NCBI GenBank assembly: GCA_965246995.1
Contig: OZ252008.1
Location: 4,030,001-4,094,000, forward strand
Length of the DNA: 64,000 bases
Direction: 5' to 3'
Source of the DNA: VXRJ01 sp965246995
GTDB taxonomy: Bacteria > Acidobacteriota > Vicinamibacteria > Vicinamibacterales > UBA8438
Shown: piece by piece, positions 44,295-52,920 of the stretch
How the letters are laid out: each line of letters opens with the position of its first letter
Numbering within the stretch: the first letter of the stretch is position 1
Notes under the pieces: model-generated
The model's input: the letters and a program-made list of their open reading frames with translations, nothing else
Told to the model about the DNA's origin: nothing
Databases searched by the model: none
Translations under genes and position numbers: made by a program

Positions 44295-44892
44295 GCCGAT
44301 CCACGAGTTGCCAAACGTTCGTGCTGGGGTTGGTCCCGGGAGGGGAACCGTTGCCAGCGTGGCGCTCATCCAGCGCCTGCGCGCGGTTCTTCGCGACTTC
44401 GAAAGCCGTCCGAAGCGTATCCCACGCGGTATCGCGGATCTTCTTGCCATCGGTGAGACCCAATTCCTCTGACAAGCGCTGCACGTCGTGGCGACTGATG
44501 AACGCCGTCTGCTCCCGGGCGTGCAGCACGAGCCAGAGCTCGAAGCACGGAGTGGAGACCGCCACATTGATTCCGCTCTGTCCGGCCTCGACCATGGCCT
44601 GCTGCAGGTTCTCATGCTCATCAGTATCGAAGACGCACCAGATCTCATCGAAGTCTCGATTTGCGCGCTTCCTGGGCTGGGTGCGCACGTGCTCCCTTGC
44701 GCGACGGACGAGAGCGATAGGTGTCTTCCCGCGATCCGACAGGTCCAGGTGCACAGGGGCGTTGCGCTCGCGCCACCGGAAGAGATAGTCAGGCTCCGTT
44801 CTTTCGCCCTCGGTCAGAACTCGAAGAATGTACTTCGCGGGCCGCCGCTGGGCTTGGCTGCGCCGTGGCGACCGACCGGAGGGTTTTTTCAT
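44278..44892 (-). CDS. rloB: RloB-like protein (TOPRIM-type effector)
   Basis: A 204-aa protein: YILRVLTEGERTEPDYL, FDEIWCVFDTDEH, VAVSTPCFELWLVLH and NPSTNVWQLVDRL are the RloB family blocks; the EG and DxD positions fit a TOPRIM-like fold. The start overlaps the rloA stop. RloA/RloB pairs occur in restriction and defence loci and resemble AbiL. It carries a basic N-terminal tail. Probably effector of an abortive-infection-type system. Confidence 0.85.
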   Translation of the reverse strand: MKKPSGRSPRRSQAQRRPAKYILRVLTEGERTEPDYLFRWRERNAPVHLDLSDRGKTPIALVRRAREHVRTQPRKRANRDFDEIWCVFDTDEHENLQQAMVEAGQSGINVAVSTPCFELWLVLHAREQTAFISRHDVQRLSEELGLTDGKKIRDTAWDTLRTAFEVAKNRAQALDERHAGNGSPPGTNPSTNVWQLVDRLRSVP

Positions 44893-46274
44893 GACCCGGT
44901 CATGTCCGTGGCCTGTTCGAACTCTGTCGGGTTCAGTAGGGGGACGCCTCCGTAGCGTCCCTGAAGATAGCGTCTGCCGAGGGCTTCGTCGCGCTTGGGC
45001 TGGAACTCCGCCATCGAGTAAAGCGTTGTCGCACCGTCCGCGTCCTTCTCGGTGAGCCAGATCTGGTCCCGACCAAGAGAACGTTGGCTGCTGTCTCCGA
45101 GAATCGTAGGATCGTGGGCGTTGAAGATGAGTTGAGCCCCCTTGGGGTTGGTCGTTCGGCTCTGGAAGAGCTGGATGAATTGTTGCACTAGATGAGGATG
45201 CAGACTTCCGTCGAGCTCATCCACGAGCACCACCGACCCAGCACCTATCGTGTCGAGCATCGGTCCGAGCAGGCTGACCCAGACGAGCGTTCCTTCAGAC
45301 TCGTGCGCCGGATGGATCGGAACGGGACCCTCGGATCCAAGATGGTGCAGGCGCACTAGGTCGCCCGGGGAGACCTGCGTCTCCTGACTCGCCGTGGATT
45401 CCTCTTCCAGCCCATTGAGAATGCGAAGCGCTCGCTCCAACCGTTCGGCGAATTCCGGATCCATTGGGAGTCGCTCGACCTTGGCGACACCGAGATCGGC
45501 AGCCTGCAGCAGGGCAATGATCGCTGCGTGCGCGTTCGAAGCCTGAAGGCGTTTGGCCGTGTGCGCGATGCGCGCGTCACGGTTGCGAGACTCCATCAGG
45601 AGGAGATTGGCGCGGAACCAGTTGAACAGGGCACCGAGTAGGGTGACGATGTCCGGCCGCCTGTCGTCAGAGTCGTCCGGAATCGCACCAGCTACTGACA
45701 GGAGGAGTACGTTCTTCCTGGTGAGCGGTGCGAGCGCGCGGCCGGACGAGCGGAACACCGGGCCGAAACTTGGTTCCCTGCGGCCACCGTTGCGACGAAA
45801 AATCAGGGCCTGCCGGCCCTTCGGGTAGTAGTAGGCGTACTCGTCAAGAACCTGTTGGTCGTTGATCTCGAAGCCGTACTGCCAGCGGATGCCGTCGAGT
45901 ATCAGGTCGACGGCGAAACTCGACGGACGTTCAGAACGGTCGCCGCGGAGGAGGAACGAGTGCCGAGGGAGTCCGGTTTCCTGATCGGCTCGACGAAACG
46001 AGTTGAGGATGACCACACGCATGTCCGCCATGGCGTGGAGCATCGTGCTCTTCCCGGAGGCGTTCGCGCCGAATATGCCGGCAACGGGCAGCACGCTCAC
46101 CGGCGAAGAACTTCCCGCGGCCGTCAGCGCGCGGACGACCTCCGCCTCGGACAAGCCTGTTCCGAGCAGCGAGAGGGTCACCTCATCCCGATAAGAACGC
46201 ACGTTCCGGGCCGTGAATGAGAGGAGCGCACTCGTGGCGGGTGACGACGCAGTGTGGCTTTGCATACGGGCCAT
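44889..46274 (-). CDS. rloA: RloA-like AAA ATPase
   Basis: About 461 aa, ATG 46274. LLSFTARNVRSYRDEVTLSL, Walker A FGANASGKSTML (residues about 48-59), RKNVLLLSVAG, GSVVLVDELDGSLHPHLVQQ (Walker B) and FNAHDPTIL (H-loop). It senses or activates together with RloB in an ATP-dependent way in related systems. First gene of the pair. A half-copy lies at 30990-31697. Confidence 0.86.
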   Translation of the reverse strand: MARMQSHTASSPATSALLSFTARNVRSYRDEVTLSLLGTGLSEAEVVRALTAAGSSSPVSVLPVAGIFGANASGKSTMLHAMADMRVVILNSFRRADQETGLPRHSFLLRGDRSERPSSFAVDLILDGIRWQYGFEINDQQVLDEYAYYYPKGRQALIFRRNGGRREPSFGPVFRSSGRALAPLTRKNVLLLSVAGAIPDDSDDRRPDIVTLLGALFNWFRANLLLMESRNRDARIAHTAKRLQASNAHAAIIALLQAADLGVAKVERLPMDPEFAERLERALRILNGLEEESTASQETQVSPGDLVRLHHLGSEGPVPIHPAHESEGTLVWVSLLGPMLDTIGAGSVVLVDELDGSLHPHLVQQFIQLFQSRTTNPKGAQLIFNAHDPTILGDSSQRSLGRDQIWLTEKDADGATTLYSMAEFQPKRDEALGRRYLQGRYGGVPLLNPTEFEQATDMTGS

Positions 46275-46418
46275 TTTCTCGGAAAAGCCGCGTATTTGGC
46301 AAGATGATATGCCGGAAAGGCGGTTGCGGCGGCCGGTGGAGGAGTAGCGATGGAGCGCCCACAACCCGCGACGTCATAGACGACGACCGGATTGCCCGTC
46401 AGCCACTGAATCGGCGCC

Positions 46419-46661
46419 GTGACGCACGGCGTGGCGCGCATCAAGCTGGGCCTGGCGGACTCGCTCAGCCTCGGCAACCTCGACTGGCAGGAGCATGTCC
46501 GGATCGATCCCGCGTTCCTGCGCCCTGCCGAGGTGGACCGCCTCATCGGCAACCCCACCAAGGCGAAGTTCGACCTGGACTGGGAGCCGCCGGTCGACTT
46601 CGACAGGCTGATCCGGATGATGGTCGACGCCGATCTCGAACGGCTTACTCCCGGCGCCTGA
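46419..46661 (+). pseudogene. Internally deleted 3' copy of gmd
   Basis: An 80-codon frame equal to two separated pieces of the intact gmd: THGVARIKLGLADSLSLGNL joined directly to DWQEHVRIDPAFLRPAEVD and on to the C-terminus ERLTPGA. About 55 codons in between, including the RDWGFAGDYV block, are deleted at a short repeated GACTGG-like sequence. N-terminal cofactor half absent. Not an enzyme. Confidence 0.88.
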
Positions 46662-46675
46662 CGACCGACCCGGTC

Positions 46676-46698
46676 CAGCGATCCGGCACGGATCTTGC
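46676..46698 (+). repeat. 23-bp direct repeat, copy 1
   Basis: CAGCGATCCGGCACGGATCT plus TGC, one mismatch from the copy at 48634-48656; it lies after the gmd remnant. Confidence 0.5.
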
Positions 46699-46784
46699 TT
46701 CCGGGGAGAACGTCCCGAATTACCGGGACCTGCGTCGCCCGGATACCGCGATTCGGTAGACTGGGGGAGCGTGACGGAACGCCC

Positions 46785-47069
46785 ATGAGTGACCGGAACT
46801 GGATTATCGGTACGATCAGCATCGCGACGCTGATGCTTGGCGGCATGCAACTCACGTTGTGGAGCTTCACGGACGCGGCCATCAGGGAAAACCGCGCCGC
46901 GATCGCCAACGTCCGCACGGATCTCTCCGAGATTGCCCAGCGGGTGGCCAGCATCGAGGGATTCCTCGAGGGACGTGCCGGCCGGCGCGGCAGCCTGGAG
47001 GATTCTGCCGCTTCGTCGCCCGCCGCAGAGTCGCGCAGCAGCCCCGACGACACGGCTCCCGACCGCTAG
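46785..47069 (+). CDS. Small membrane-anchored coiled-coil protein
   Basis: A 94-aa protein: one hydrophobic helix (about residues 7-27, IIGTISIATLMLGGMQLTLW), then a heptad-like NRAAIANVRTDLSEIAQRVA and an Arg/Ser/Asp-rich tail. The shape recalls small phage-type membrane proteins (XhlA-like), but no phage genes are nearby. Function unknown. Confidence 0.55.
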   Translation: MSDRNWIIGTISIATLMLGGMQLTLWSFTDAAIRENRAAIANVRTDLSEIAQRVASIEGFLEGRAGRRGSLEDSAASSPAAESRSSPDDTAPDR

Positions 47070-47170
47070 CGCAGCCGCGCCGCGGTCGTAGCGCACCAGG
47101 GAGCCAGCGACATCATTCGTATCGCCGATGCCGAACGGCTGACAACCGGCGGCTGACGCCCTTCGGGGCG

Positions 47171-47611
47171 TCATGGCGGCGGGACAAGCGGATTCCGGCG
47201 CCGGAGCGACGGGAAGCGATCAAAGTCGCGGTCGGCTGTGAGAAGTTCGCGCACGCCGTGCCCGATGCAGATCGCGGCCACGCGGGCATCGTGAACGGCG
47301 GGTCCCTGCACGTGTCCGTCGAGCAATTGCCGACGGAGGATTGGCCAATGGTCGTGCGGTTCTCCGAGCAACGTGAGTGACGGCGACTCCATCCAGGCCT
47401 CTACCTGCTCGATCGCCTGATCGACGGTCGACGGCGGGTTGAAGATGCGGGGGTGCGTCACCGTCGCGACGAACTCGTGGAGGCAGGGCCACGGGATCGC
47501 CCAGTCTGCCCGTCCTTCTGCCAGCGCGCGCAGACAGGCAGTCGCGCGATCATGCCATTCCGAGTCGGCGCGATGCGCGTAGACGAGGATGTTGGTATCG
47601 ACGGCGGTCAA
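47171..47611 (-). CDS. VapC-type PIN toxin
   Basis: A 146-aa PIN protein: TAVDTNILVYAHRADS (first Asp), PWPCLHEFVATV (Glu), VHDARVAAICI and LTADRDFDRFPSL (late Asp residues). The start overlaps the antitoxin stop by 4 nt. This version with HRAD and RDFDRF is the tRNA-cleaving-type VapC group by appearance. Confidence 0.88.
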   Translation of the reverse strand: MTAVDTNILVYAHRADSEWHDRATACLRALAEGRADWAIPWPCLHEFVATVTHPRIFNPPSTVDQAIEQVEAWMESPSLTLLGEPHDHWPILRRQLLDGHVQGPAVHDARVAAICIGHGVRELLTADRDFDRFPSLRRRNPLVPPP

Positions 47612-47853
47612 GCGCCCCGACCCTCGTAGATGGCCTTCCGCACCGCAGGCCAGCCAGCGTCACGGAACTCCGGCTGCAGGCCGGATCCCTTGACGGCCGC
47701 GTCACGCAGGCGGAAGGCAGATCGTGTCCGCTCGGTGCGGAGCTTCATACGAATGCCGTCCTCGATTATGGAGCGGAGCGTGACGCGATGGCGCGCCGCG
47801 TAGCGCCTCGCGTCAACGGCCAAGTCGTCGGCCAACTCGATGGTGGTTTTCAT
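47608..47853 (-). CDS. VapB-type antitoxin
   Basis: An 81-aa protein from ATG 47853: MKTTIELADDLAVDARRYAA ribbon-helix-helix, then RSIIEDGIRMKLR and a toxin-binding tail ending WPAVRKAIYEGRGA. Fragments of close relatives remain at 30827 and 44195. Confidence 0.88.
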   Translation of the reverse strand: MKTTIELADDLAVDARRYAARHRVTLRSIIEDGIRMKLRTERTRSAFRLRDAAVKGSGLQPEFRDAGWPAVRKAIYEGRGA

Positions 47854-47993
47854 TGTGACCCGTACTACCATATAACTAGATATGGGTAACGGTAGCACAG
47901 GGTTTCGATCGGTGGCCACCTGGATGCTCGCGCGATTCGGTGTAGACCGCGCATGCCACCTATCGTGCGATGTCATGTGTTATCTATACACAC

Positions 47994-48233
47994 ATGAGAA
48001 TGCACATTGAAATCGACGATGTGATCGTTGCCGAAATGGACGCCGTCGCCGGCCCGAGGCGCCGCAGCGCCTTCGTCCGCGATGCGGTTCTGGCCGCGGT
48101 CGAGCGGCAGCGCCGAGCGATTCGCCTCCGCGCGGCGGCCGGGATACTCCGCGACAGCCAACACGCCTGGGACGACGACCCGGCCGCCTGGGTGAGTCGG
48201 CAGCGGAGCGGCGATCCGCGGCGCGTTGGGTGA
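47994..48233 (+). CDS. VapB-type antitoxin
   Basis: A 79-aa protein from ATG 47994: MRMHIEIDDVIVAEMDAVAG and RRSAFVRDAVLAAVER form a ribbon-helix-helix, then a tail with WDDDPAAWVSRQR. vapC starts 4 bp after its stop. It is divergent from the neighbouring vapBC pair; the 140-bp spacer probably holds both promoters. Confidence 0.83.
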   Translation: MRMHIEIDDVIVAEMDAVAGPRRRSAFVRDAVLAAVERQRRAIRLRAAAGILRDSQHAWDDDPAAWVSRQRSGDPRRVG

Positions 48234-48237
48234 CGCG

Positions 48238-48627
48238 ATGCGGGTTCTTCTCGATACGACCGTGCTGATCGACTACCTTCGCGGGAAACCGGCGGTGGAG
48301 CGCGTTAACGCGTTGCTCGCCGGTGGAGACACGGTCTGCACGTCCCCAATCAACGTCGAGGAAATCATCCGGGGCGTGCGCGCGACAGAGGCTGCCGCCG
48401 TCGAGCAGCTCTTCGACGGCCTCCAGGTGGTCTCGATTGGTCGCGCGGAAGGCCGGCAGGCGGGCGAATGGCGACGCCGCTTCGCAACCGAGGGAACCAC
48501 GCTGTCACAAGCGGACTGTCTGATCGCGGCCGCGGCGCTCGCCGCCGATGCCGTGCTCGGCACGGGCAATCCGCGTCACTTTCCCATGAACGGGATTGAG
48601 GTCGAGCATTGGCCCGTTGGGGAGTAG
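48238..48627 (+). CDS. VapC-type PIN toxin
   Basis: A 129-aa PIN protein: RVLLDTTVLIDYLRGK (first Asp), SPINVEEIIRG (Glu), LSQADCLIAAAAL (Asp) and LGTGNPRHF. ATG 48238 chosen over TTG 48226, which overlaps vapB. Typical VapC. Confidence 0.88.
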   Translation: MRVLLDTTVLIDYLRGKPAVERVNALLAGGDTVCTSPINVEEIIRGVRATEAAAVEQLFDGLQVVSIGRAEGRQAGEWRRRFATEGTTLSQADCLIAAAALAADAVLGTGNPRHFPMNGIEVEHWPVGE

Positions 48628-48633
48628 GCGCGC

Positions 48634-48656
48634 CAGCGGTCCGGCACGGATCTTGC
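48634..48656 (+). repeat. 23-bp direct repeat, copy 2
   Basis: CAGCGGTCCGGCACGGATCT plus TGC, just after vapC; partner of 46676-46698. Confidence 0.5.
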
Positions 48657-48705
48657 GTTCGGTAGAGGTCCACCGTGTAGCAAGGCGTCGTCTCCGCACG
48701 GACGG

Positions 48706-49431
48706 CTACCGTCGACTCGCGTACGGCCGGCTGCCCGCACGGAGCCGCAGCCGCCACGGGAGGAAGAACGATTCCGCAAGTACTTGGAGGGACAGCTTCG
48801 AGCGTCCCTGCCGGCGCTCCACGAAGATGATCGGGACCTCGCCAATCCGGGCGCCGGTGCAAGCGGCTTCGAAGAGTGTCTCCACGAGGAAGGCGTACCC
48901 GTTGGAAACGATGCGTTCCAGGGGCAGTTGACGGAGCGTGTCCCGCCGCCAGCAACGGAACCCGCTCGTGCAATCGGTGACGGACAGGCCGGTGATGGCG
49001 CGCACATACCGGTTGGCAAACGCGCTGAGAGCGATACGGTAGAGCGGCCAGTTCACCACGCTCACGCCGTTCAGGTAGCGGGAGCCGACCACAACATCGA
49101 ACGATGTGGCGGCCGAGACCAGCGCCGTCAAATGCTCGGGAGCATGCGAGAGGTCCGCATCCATCTGGCAGATGAGGTCAGCGTCGCTCGCGAGCAGGCG
49201 CTGAAATGCATCGACGTAGGACAGACCGAGGCCCCTCGGTCCACGGCGGTGCAGGACGTCCACGCGGCCGGGGTGCTTGAGGGCTAGCGTGTCCGCCACC
49301 TCGCCCGTGCCGTCCGGGGAATCGTCGTCGACGATCAGCACGCGGTAGTCGCCCCGGCTGAGCACGTCCGGGACCAGCAGTTGGAGGTTGTCGCGCTCGT
49401 TGTAGGTCGGGATGACCACGGTGACCTTCAT
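48706..49431 (-). CDS. Polyprenol-phosphate mannosyltransferase-like (DPM1-type) GT2
   Basis: A 241-aa GT-A enzyme: VTVVIPTYNERDNLQLL, VDDDSPDGTGE, CQMDADLSHAPEH (DxD-like), GSRYLNG and SGFRCWRRDTL. No C-terminal membrane domain, as in short DPM1 proteins. It charges a lipid carrier with mannose or a similar sugar, the donor type used by GT39 enzymes such as the gene just upstream on the same strand (68 bp apart). Confidence 0.9.
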   Translation of the reverse strand: MKVTVVIPTYNERDNLQLLVPDVLSRGDYRVLIVDDDSPDGTGEVADTLALKHPGRVDVLHRRGPRGLGLSYVDAFQRLLASDADLICQMDADLSHAPEHLTALVSAATSFDVVVGSRYLNGVSVVNWPLYRIALSAFANRYVRAITGLSVTDCTSGFRCWRRDTLRQLPLERIVSNGYAFLVETLFEAACTGARIGEVPIIFVERRQGRSKLSLQVLAESFFLPWRLRLRAGSRPYASRR

Positions 49432-49499
49432 GCTGTGTGCAATCTCGGCTGGGTGCGGGGCGACCGGGCCGTCGCCCGGCGGACCGAACGGGTGCCCTT

Positions 49500-51470
49500 C
49501 TATTCTGGCGCTGACACCGTCTGGACAGCGACTTCAAGACCGACACGCTGGTCTCCGCGGTCGCGAGGCGCGTCCGGATCACGTCGCACGTGGGTAACGG
49601 CAATCCACAAGGAGCCCTCTGCCGTCAGCGCATCAGTCGGAATCTCAACGCTTCGGGCCATCCACTCATTCGGTTGGAGGCCGGCGCAGAGATCTGCCGA
49701 CTGCCAGCCCGGCAATTCAAGACGGCAGGACTGAGACGGCCAGGGCGTCCGAAGGTCTAGCGTCAGGAGTCGATTGCCGCCGACGGCCTCGGTCATTTCC
49801 TCCGTGTCGAGCACCAAGCGCGCCAGGCGCGTTCGGACGGCGCCATCAGTTACGACGTAGCGCACGTCGTCCGCGACGCGGGCCCGCACCTCGCCTGCGC
49901 GGGCCAGCGTGGCCGACAGATCGTAGATGGTGGCCTGCGGATTGCGGAGCGTCTCCCACGCCTCCAGAACGCCCGGGAACACTTCCTGTACCTGTAGCAG
50001 TGGCTTGGCCGCCTCCGGCAGCCGGCGCTCGGTGAAGGGTCCGACGACGATGCGATCGAAGCCGTTCAGGAACAGCTCCACGGGGTCGGCCAGTTGATCG
50101 CTCCGGAACGACGTCACGCCGGGAAGGGAATAGTCGGGCCACGGGAGCTGCAGGTCGGCGGCGACTGCCGTCTCGACGTCCGGCGCGGTGTTCTCGGCGA
50201 GCCACGTGCTGACCAGCCGCCGGCTCTCCGGCCGGGTTCTCGCGGTATCCCAGACGTCGAACGCCCCGACCGCTGGTTGCGCCGCGAGGAGGACAACCAA
50301 CGTCGGCCCGAGCCAGGCGCCCGTGCGCTCAGGCAACCACGGCTGCCGCGACAGATGATGCGCGGCCCTTTCGATCAGCCAGGTGGCCGCGATCGCAAAG
50401 AACGGCAGCAGCGCAAACATGTTGCGGAAGAATGCAATCCGCTGATTCACCATCAACAGGCCGAACAGCACGGGGAAGAACAGGACCAGGTACGGCGCGC
50501 GCCGACGGGAGAGAAGTAGCAGCAGCGCGCCGGCTAGGCCGGCGATCGTGACGACGACGCCGCTCCCCTGACCAAACATCCACTGCAGGAACCGCTCGGC
50601 ATGCGGCCAACCCGGCTCGACCGTAGCCTCTCCGAAGCCACGGAGACCGTAGCGCTCGAGTTGGTACGCCATGTCGTCGAGGAAGGCTGGCGGGCTAATC
50701 AGGGCATAGGGCGTCCCAGCTACGAATCCCACCGCCGGCAGGCCGAGTGCCGCCGCCAGGGCTACGGGCGACCAGCGGCCGGACAGGAGCACTCCGAGCA
50801 CCGGCACCACGACGACCGGCATTGCGTTGTACTTGCTCGAGACGGCCAAGCCTGCGGCCAATCCGGCCAGCGCGGCGCGCGCCACCGTCGGTTGTTCCAT
50901 CGCGCGCAGCGACAGCCAAACGGTCAGCAGGCACATCGCTGCCATCAAGGTGTCGACGCCCACCTTCTCGGAGTCCTCGATCAGGGGCGGCGTGATCGCT
51001 ACCAACAGCGCCGCGACCCCCGCCACCCAGGGTTCGGAGGCGACGCGGCGGGCGATGAGATAGGTAAGGAGGATCAGGAGCACGCTGAAGATCGTGCTGA
51101 CCGACCGCGCCCACATGACGATACGGGGATGGGATACGGTCCGGGCCACCTCGCCCCGCACGCTGTGGTTCGCGGTGACCACCTCGTTAATGCTGCGGAT
51201 CTCGCCCGCCTGCGCGGCATGAAGGAATCCGGCCGCGACCGCCGGCATCCGTAGGTAGAACGTGAGCGACGGGTAGCGGAACCGCTCGGGGTTGTACCGT
51301 CCTTCCTGCACCATCCCGAGCAGACGGTTCAGGACGGGAGCTTCGTCATGGTCGTAGAGGTAGGGCAGATGCGCGCCCACCTGCGGCGCGCGCAGCGCGA
51401 AGCCGACCGCGAGCGCGAGGGCGATCCAAACGGCGGGGTGCCGATGCCATCCAGCGGCGGTCGTCGTCAT
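49500..51470 (-). CDS. GT39/ArnT-like membrane glycosyltransferase
   Basis: A 656-aa GT-C protein with about ten membrane helices and a soluble C-terminal region of about 170 residues. The first outer loop has LPYLYDHDEAPVLNR, the acidic Asp-Glu catalytic motif. Substrate would be a polyprenyl-phosphate sugar, supplied by the DPM1-like enzyme downstream. The ATG at 51468-51470 lies only 7 bp from the left end of an IS256-type IS, so its promoter and RBS region has been replaced. Confidence 0.84.
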   Translation of the reverse strand: MTTTAAGWHRHPAVWIALALAVGFALRAPQVGAHLPYLYDHDEAPVLNRLLGMVQEGRYNPERFRYPSLTFYLRMPAVAAGFLHAAQAGEIRSINEVVTANHSVRGEVARTVSHPRIVMWARSVSTIFSVLLILLTYLIARRVASEPWVAGVAALLVAITPPLIEDSEKVGVDTLMAAMCLLTVWLSLRAMEQPTVARAALAGLAAGLAVSSKYNAMPVVVVPVLGVLLSGRWSPVALAAALGLPAVGFVAGTPYALISPPAFLDDMAYQLERYGLRGFGEATVEPGWPHAERFLQWMFGQGSGVVVTIAGLAGALLLLLSRRRAPYLVLFFPVLFGLLMVNQRIAFFRNMFALLPFFAIAATWLIERAAHHLSRQPWLPERTGAWLGPTLVVLLAAQPAVGAFDVWDTARTRPESRRLVSTWLAENTAPDVETAVAADLQLPWPDYSLPGVTSFRSDQLADPVELFLNGFDRIVVGPFTERRLPEAAKPLLQVQEVFPGVLEAWETLRNPQATIYDLSATLARAGEVRARVADDVRYVVTDGAVRTRLARLVLDTEEMTEAVGGNRLLTLDLRTPWPSQSCRLELPGWQSADLCAGLQPNEWMARSVEIPTDALTAEGSLWIAVTHVRRDPDAPRDRGDQRVGLEVAVQTVSAPE

Positions 51471-51477
51471 TGTGCTC

Positions 51478-52920
51478 GGGATTGTCCCGCCCGCTGTTGA
51501 TCTTCGCGAGCGGCGGCTTGTGCTGTGATTCTATGCGACCCGCTCGGTGGCCGCCTCCTCCTTGGCTTCGAGAACGGCGAGGGCTGAGACCAACTTGGTG
51601 ATGTCGCGCCAACCGTGCACGCGGCGGAACGTCTTCTCGGCTTCGACGATCGCTGCGCTCACCCAACGTACAACCATCGTGCCGTTACGCCAGCGCTTCA
51701 CGTTGCGCGAGTAGGTGGTAATGCTGCCATTGAAGTTCTCGATGGCGTTCGTGGTGCGCAATTTCGTGTATAACGCCCCGGCAATGCCGAAGCGTTGCAG
51801 CGTGAGGGTGTCGGCGAGGCCCTCGCGCACCGAGGCTGCGGCCCCCGGATGGTCGGTCTCGAGGGAAGCGGCCAGCCGCTCCAGTTGTCGTTGCGCCAGG
51901 GCGGCATCACCGGCCGCCCACGCGTCCCGCAGCACCGCGGTCACATTCGCGTGCAGATGCTCCGGGAGATGGCCCAGAATGTTGCGCCGTTTGTGGAGCT
52001 GACAGCGCTGGATGGCCGCGAGCGGGCCGCACACCGCGCGGATGGCCGAGGCGAGCGCCTTCGCACCGTCGATCACAAAGAGGCGCGCCCGGTCCGGGTC
52101 CAGGCCGCGATCGACGAGGTCACGCAGGAGCGCTTTGGCCACGCGGCTATGTTCGGTGTGGCCCTCCCGGAGGCCCAGAATCTGCTTCTTCCCCTCCGTA
52201 TCAACGCCCAGCGCGATCACGACCGTGTGGTCACCCAGCACGATCCCGTCGATCAGCACGATCGGGAACTGGCGGTCCCCGAGCGGCGTGGTGAGCCAGC
52301 GAGTCAGTTGCGTCGTCGTCAGGGCGACATAGCGGCGCGAGACCGCGCTCTTCGATGTCGCCCGCTCCGTGACCTCCTCCGGCAGGGGCTCCAGGCTCCG
52401 TGCGTACTTCCGGGTGGAGATCCCACAGGCCACCGCGTTCACGGTCTGCGCATCCAGCGGGTCGCGCTGTGAGGCGAACGCGAAGCTGGGCAACTCGACC
52501 TCCTCCCCGGTCTGACTGCGGACGCGGGGGCGCGTCATCCGAATCCGCCGCCCCCCCAACGTCACCTCGCTCGACGTCGTGCCCGCGCGACCCGCCCGGC
52601 GCTCGGGGTCACGTTTCCAGCGCGGTCCGCACAACTCGGTGCGGTCCTGCTCCATCATCGCGTCCAGGACCTGCTGGCCCGCGCGGATGCACAACTCGAA
52701 ATACGAACGTTCAATGCCGGCGAACGCGCCCAGCACCGGCAGCGGGATCTGCACCGTCGCGGCCGGCGGCCGCTCTACGGGTTGGAGACGCGGGGACTTC
52801 CTGGCATGCTTCGTCATGGCGGTGGCTCCTTCTTGGTTTAGGCACCCCCTCCGTATCACACGGAGGGTGAAGAAGCCGCCGCTCTTACATCAGAAGATCA
52901 ACAGGTCTTGGGACAATCCC
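51478..52920 (-). mobile_element. IS256-family insertion sequence
   Basis: A 1443-bp element. Ends GGGATTGTCCCGCCCGCTGT and (right, reversed) GGGATTGTCCCAAGACCTGT, both running into TGATCTT and a nearby GCGGCGGCTT block. One complete transposase. No 8-bp target duplication is visible (left TTGTGCTC, right TTTTTTTG). Confidence 0.85.
51531..52817 (-). CDS. IS256-family (mutator-type) transposase
   Basis: A 428-aa protein from ATG 52817. Mutator hallmarks: GVDTEGKKQILGLREGHTE, LFVIDGAKALASAIRAVCG (second Asp), QRCQLHKRRNILGHLPE and TTNAIENFNG followed by RNVKRWRNGTMVVRW (Glu region). First Asp in IVLIDGIVLGDH. Intact. An in-frame upstream ATG (52859) is less likely. Confidence 0.92.
   Translation of the reverse strand: MTKHARKSPRLQPVERPPAATVQIPLPVLGAFAGIERSYFELCIRAGQQVLDAMMEQDRTELCGPRWKRDPERRAGRAGTTSSEVTLGGRRIRMTRPRVRSQTGEEVELPSFAFASQRDPLDAQTVNAVACGISTRKYARSLEPLPEEVTERATSKSAVSRRYVALTTTQLTRWLTTPLGDRQFPIVLIDGIVLGDHTVVIALGVDTEGKKQILGLREGHTEHSRVAKALLRDLVDRGLDPDRARLFVIDGAKALASAIRAVCGPLAAIQRCQLHKRRNILGHLPEHLHANVTAVLRDAWAAGDAALAQRQLERLAASLETDHPGAAASVREGLADTLTLQRFGIAGALYTKLRTTNAIENFNGSITTYSRNVKRWRNGTMVVRWVSAAIVEAEKTFRRVHGWRDITKLVSALAVLEAKEEAATERVA

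Noticed and set aside
47110..47156. A possible third gmd tail (IADAERLTTGG then stop)
   Set aside because: Only about 12 residues resemble the gmd C-terminus; too short to separate from chance.
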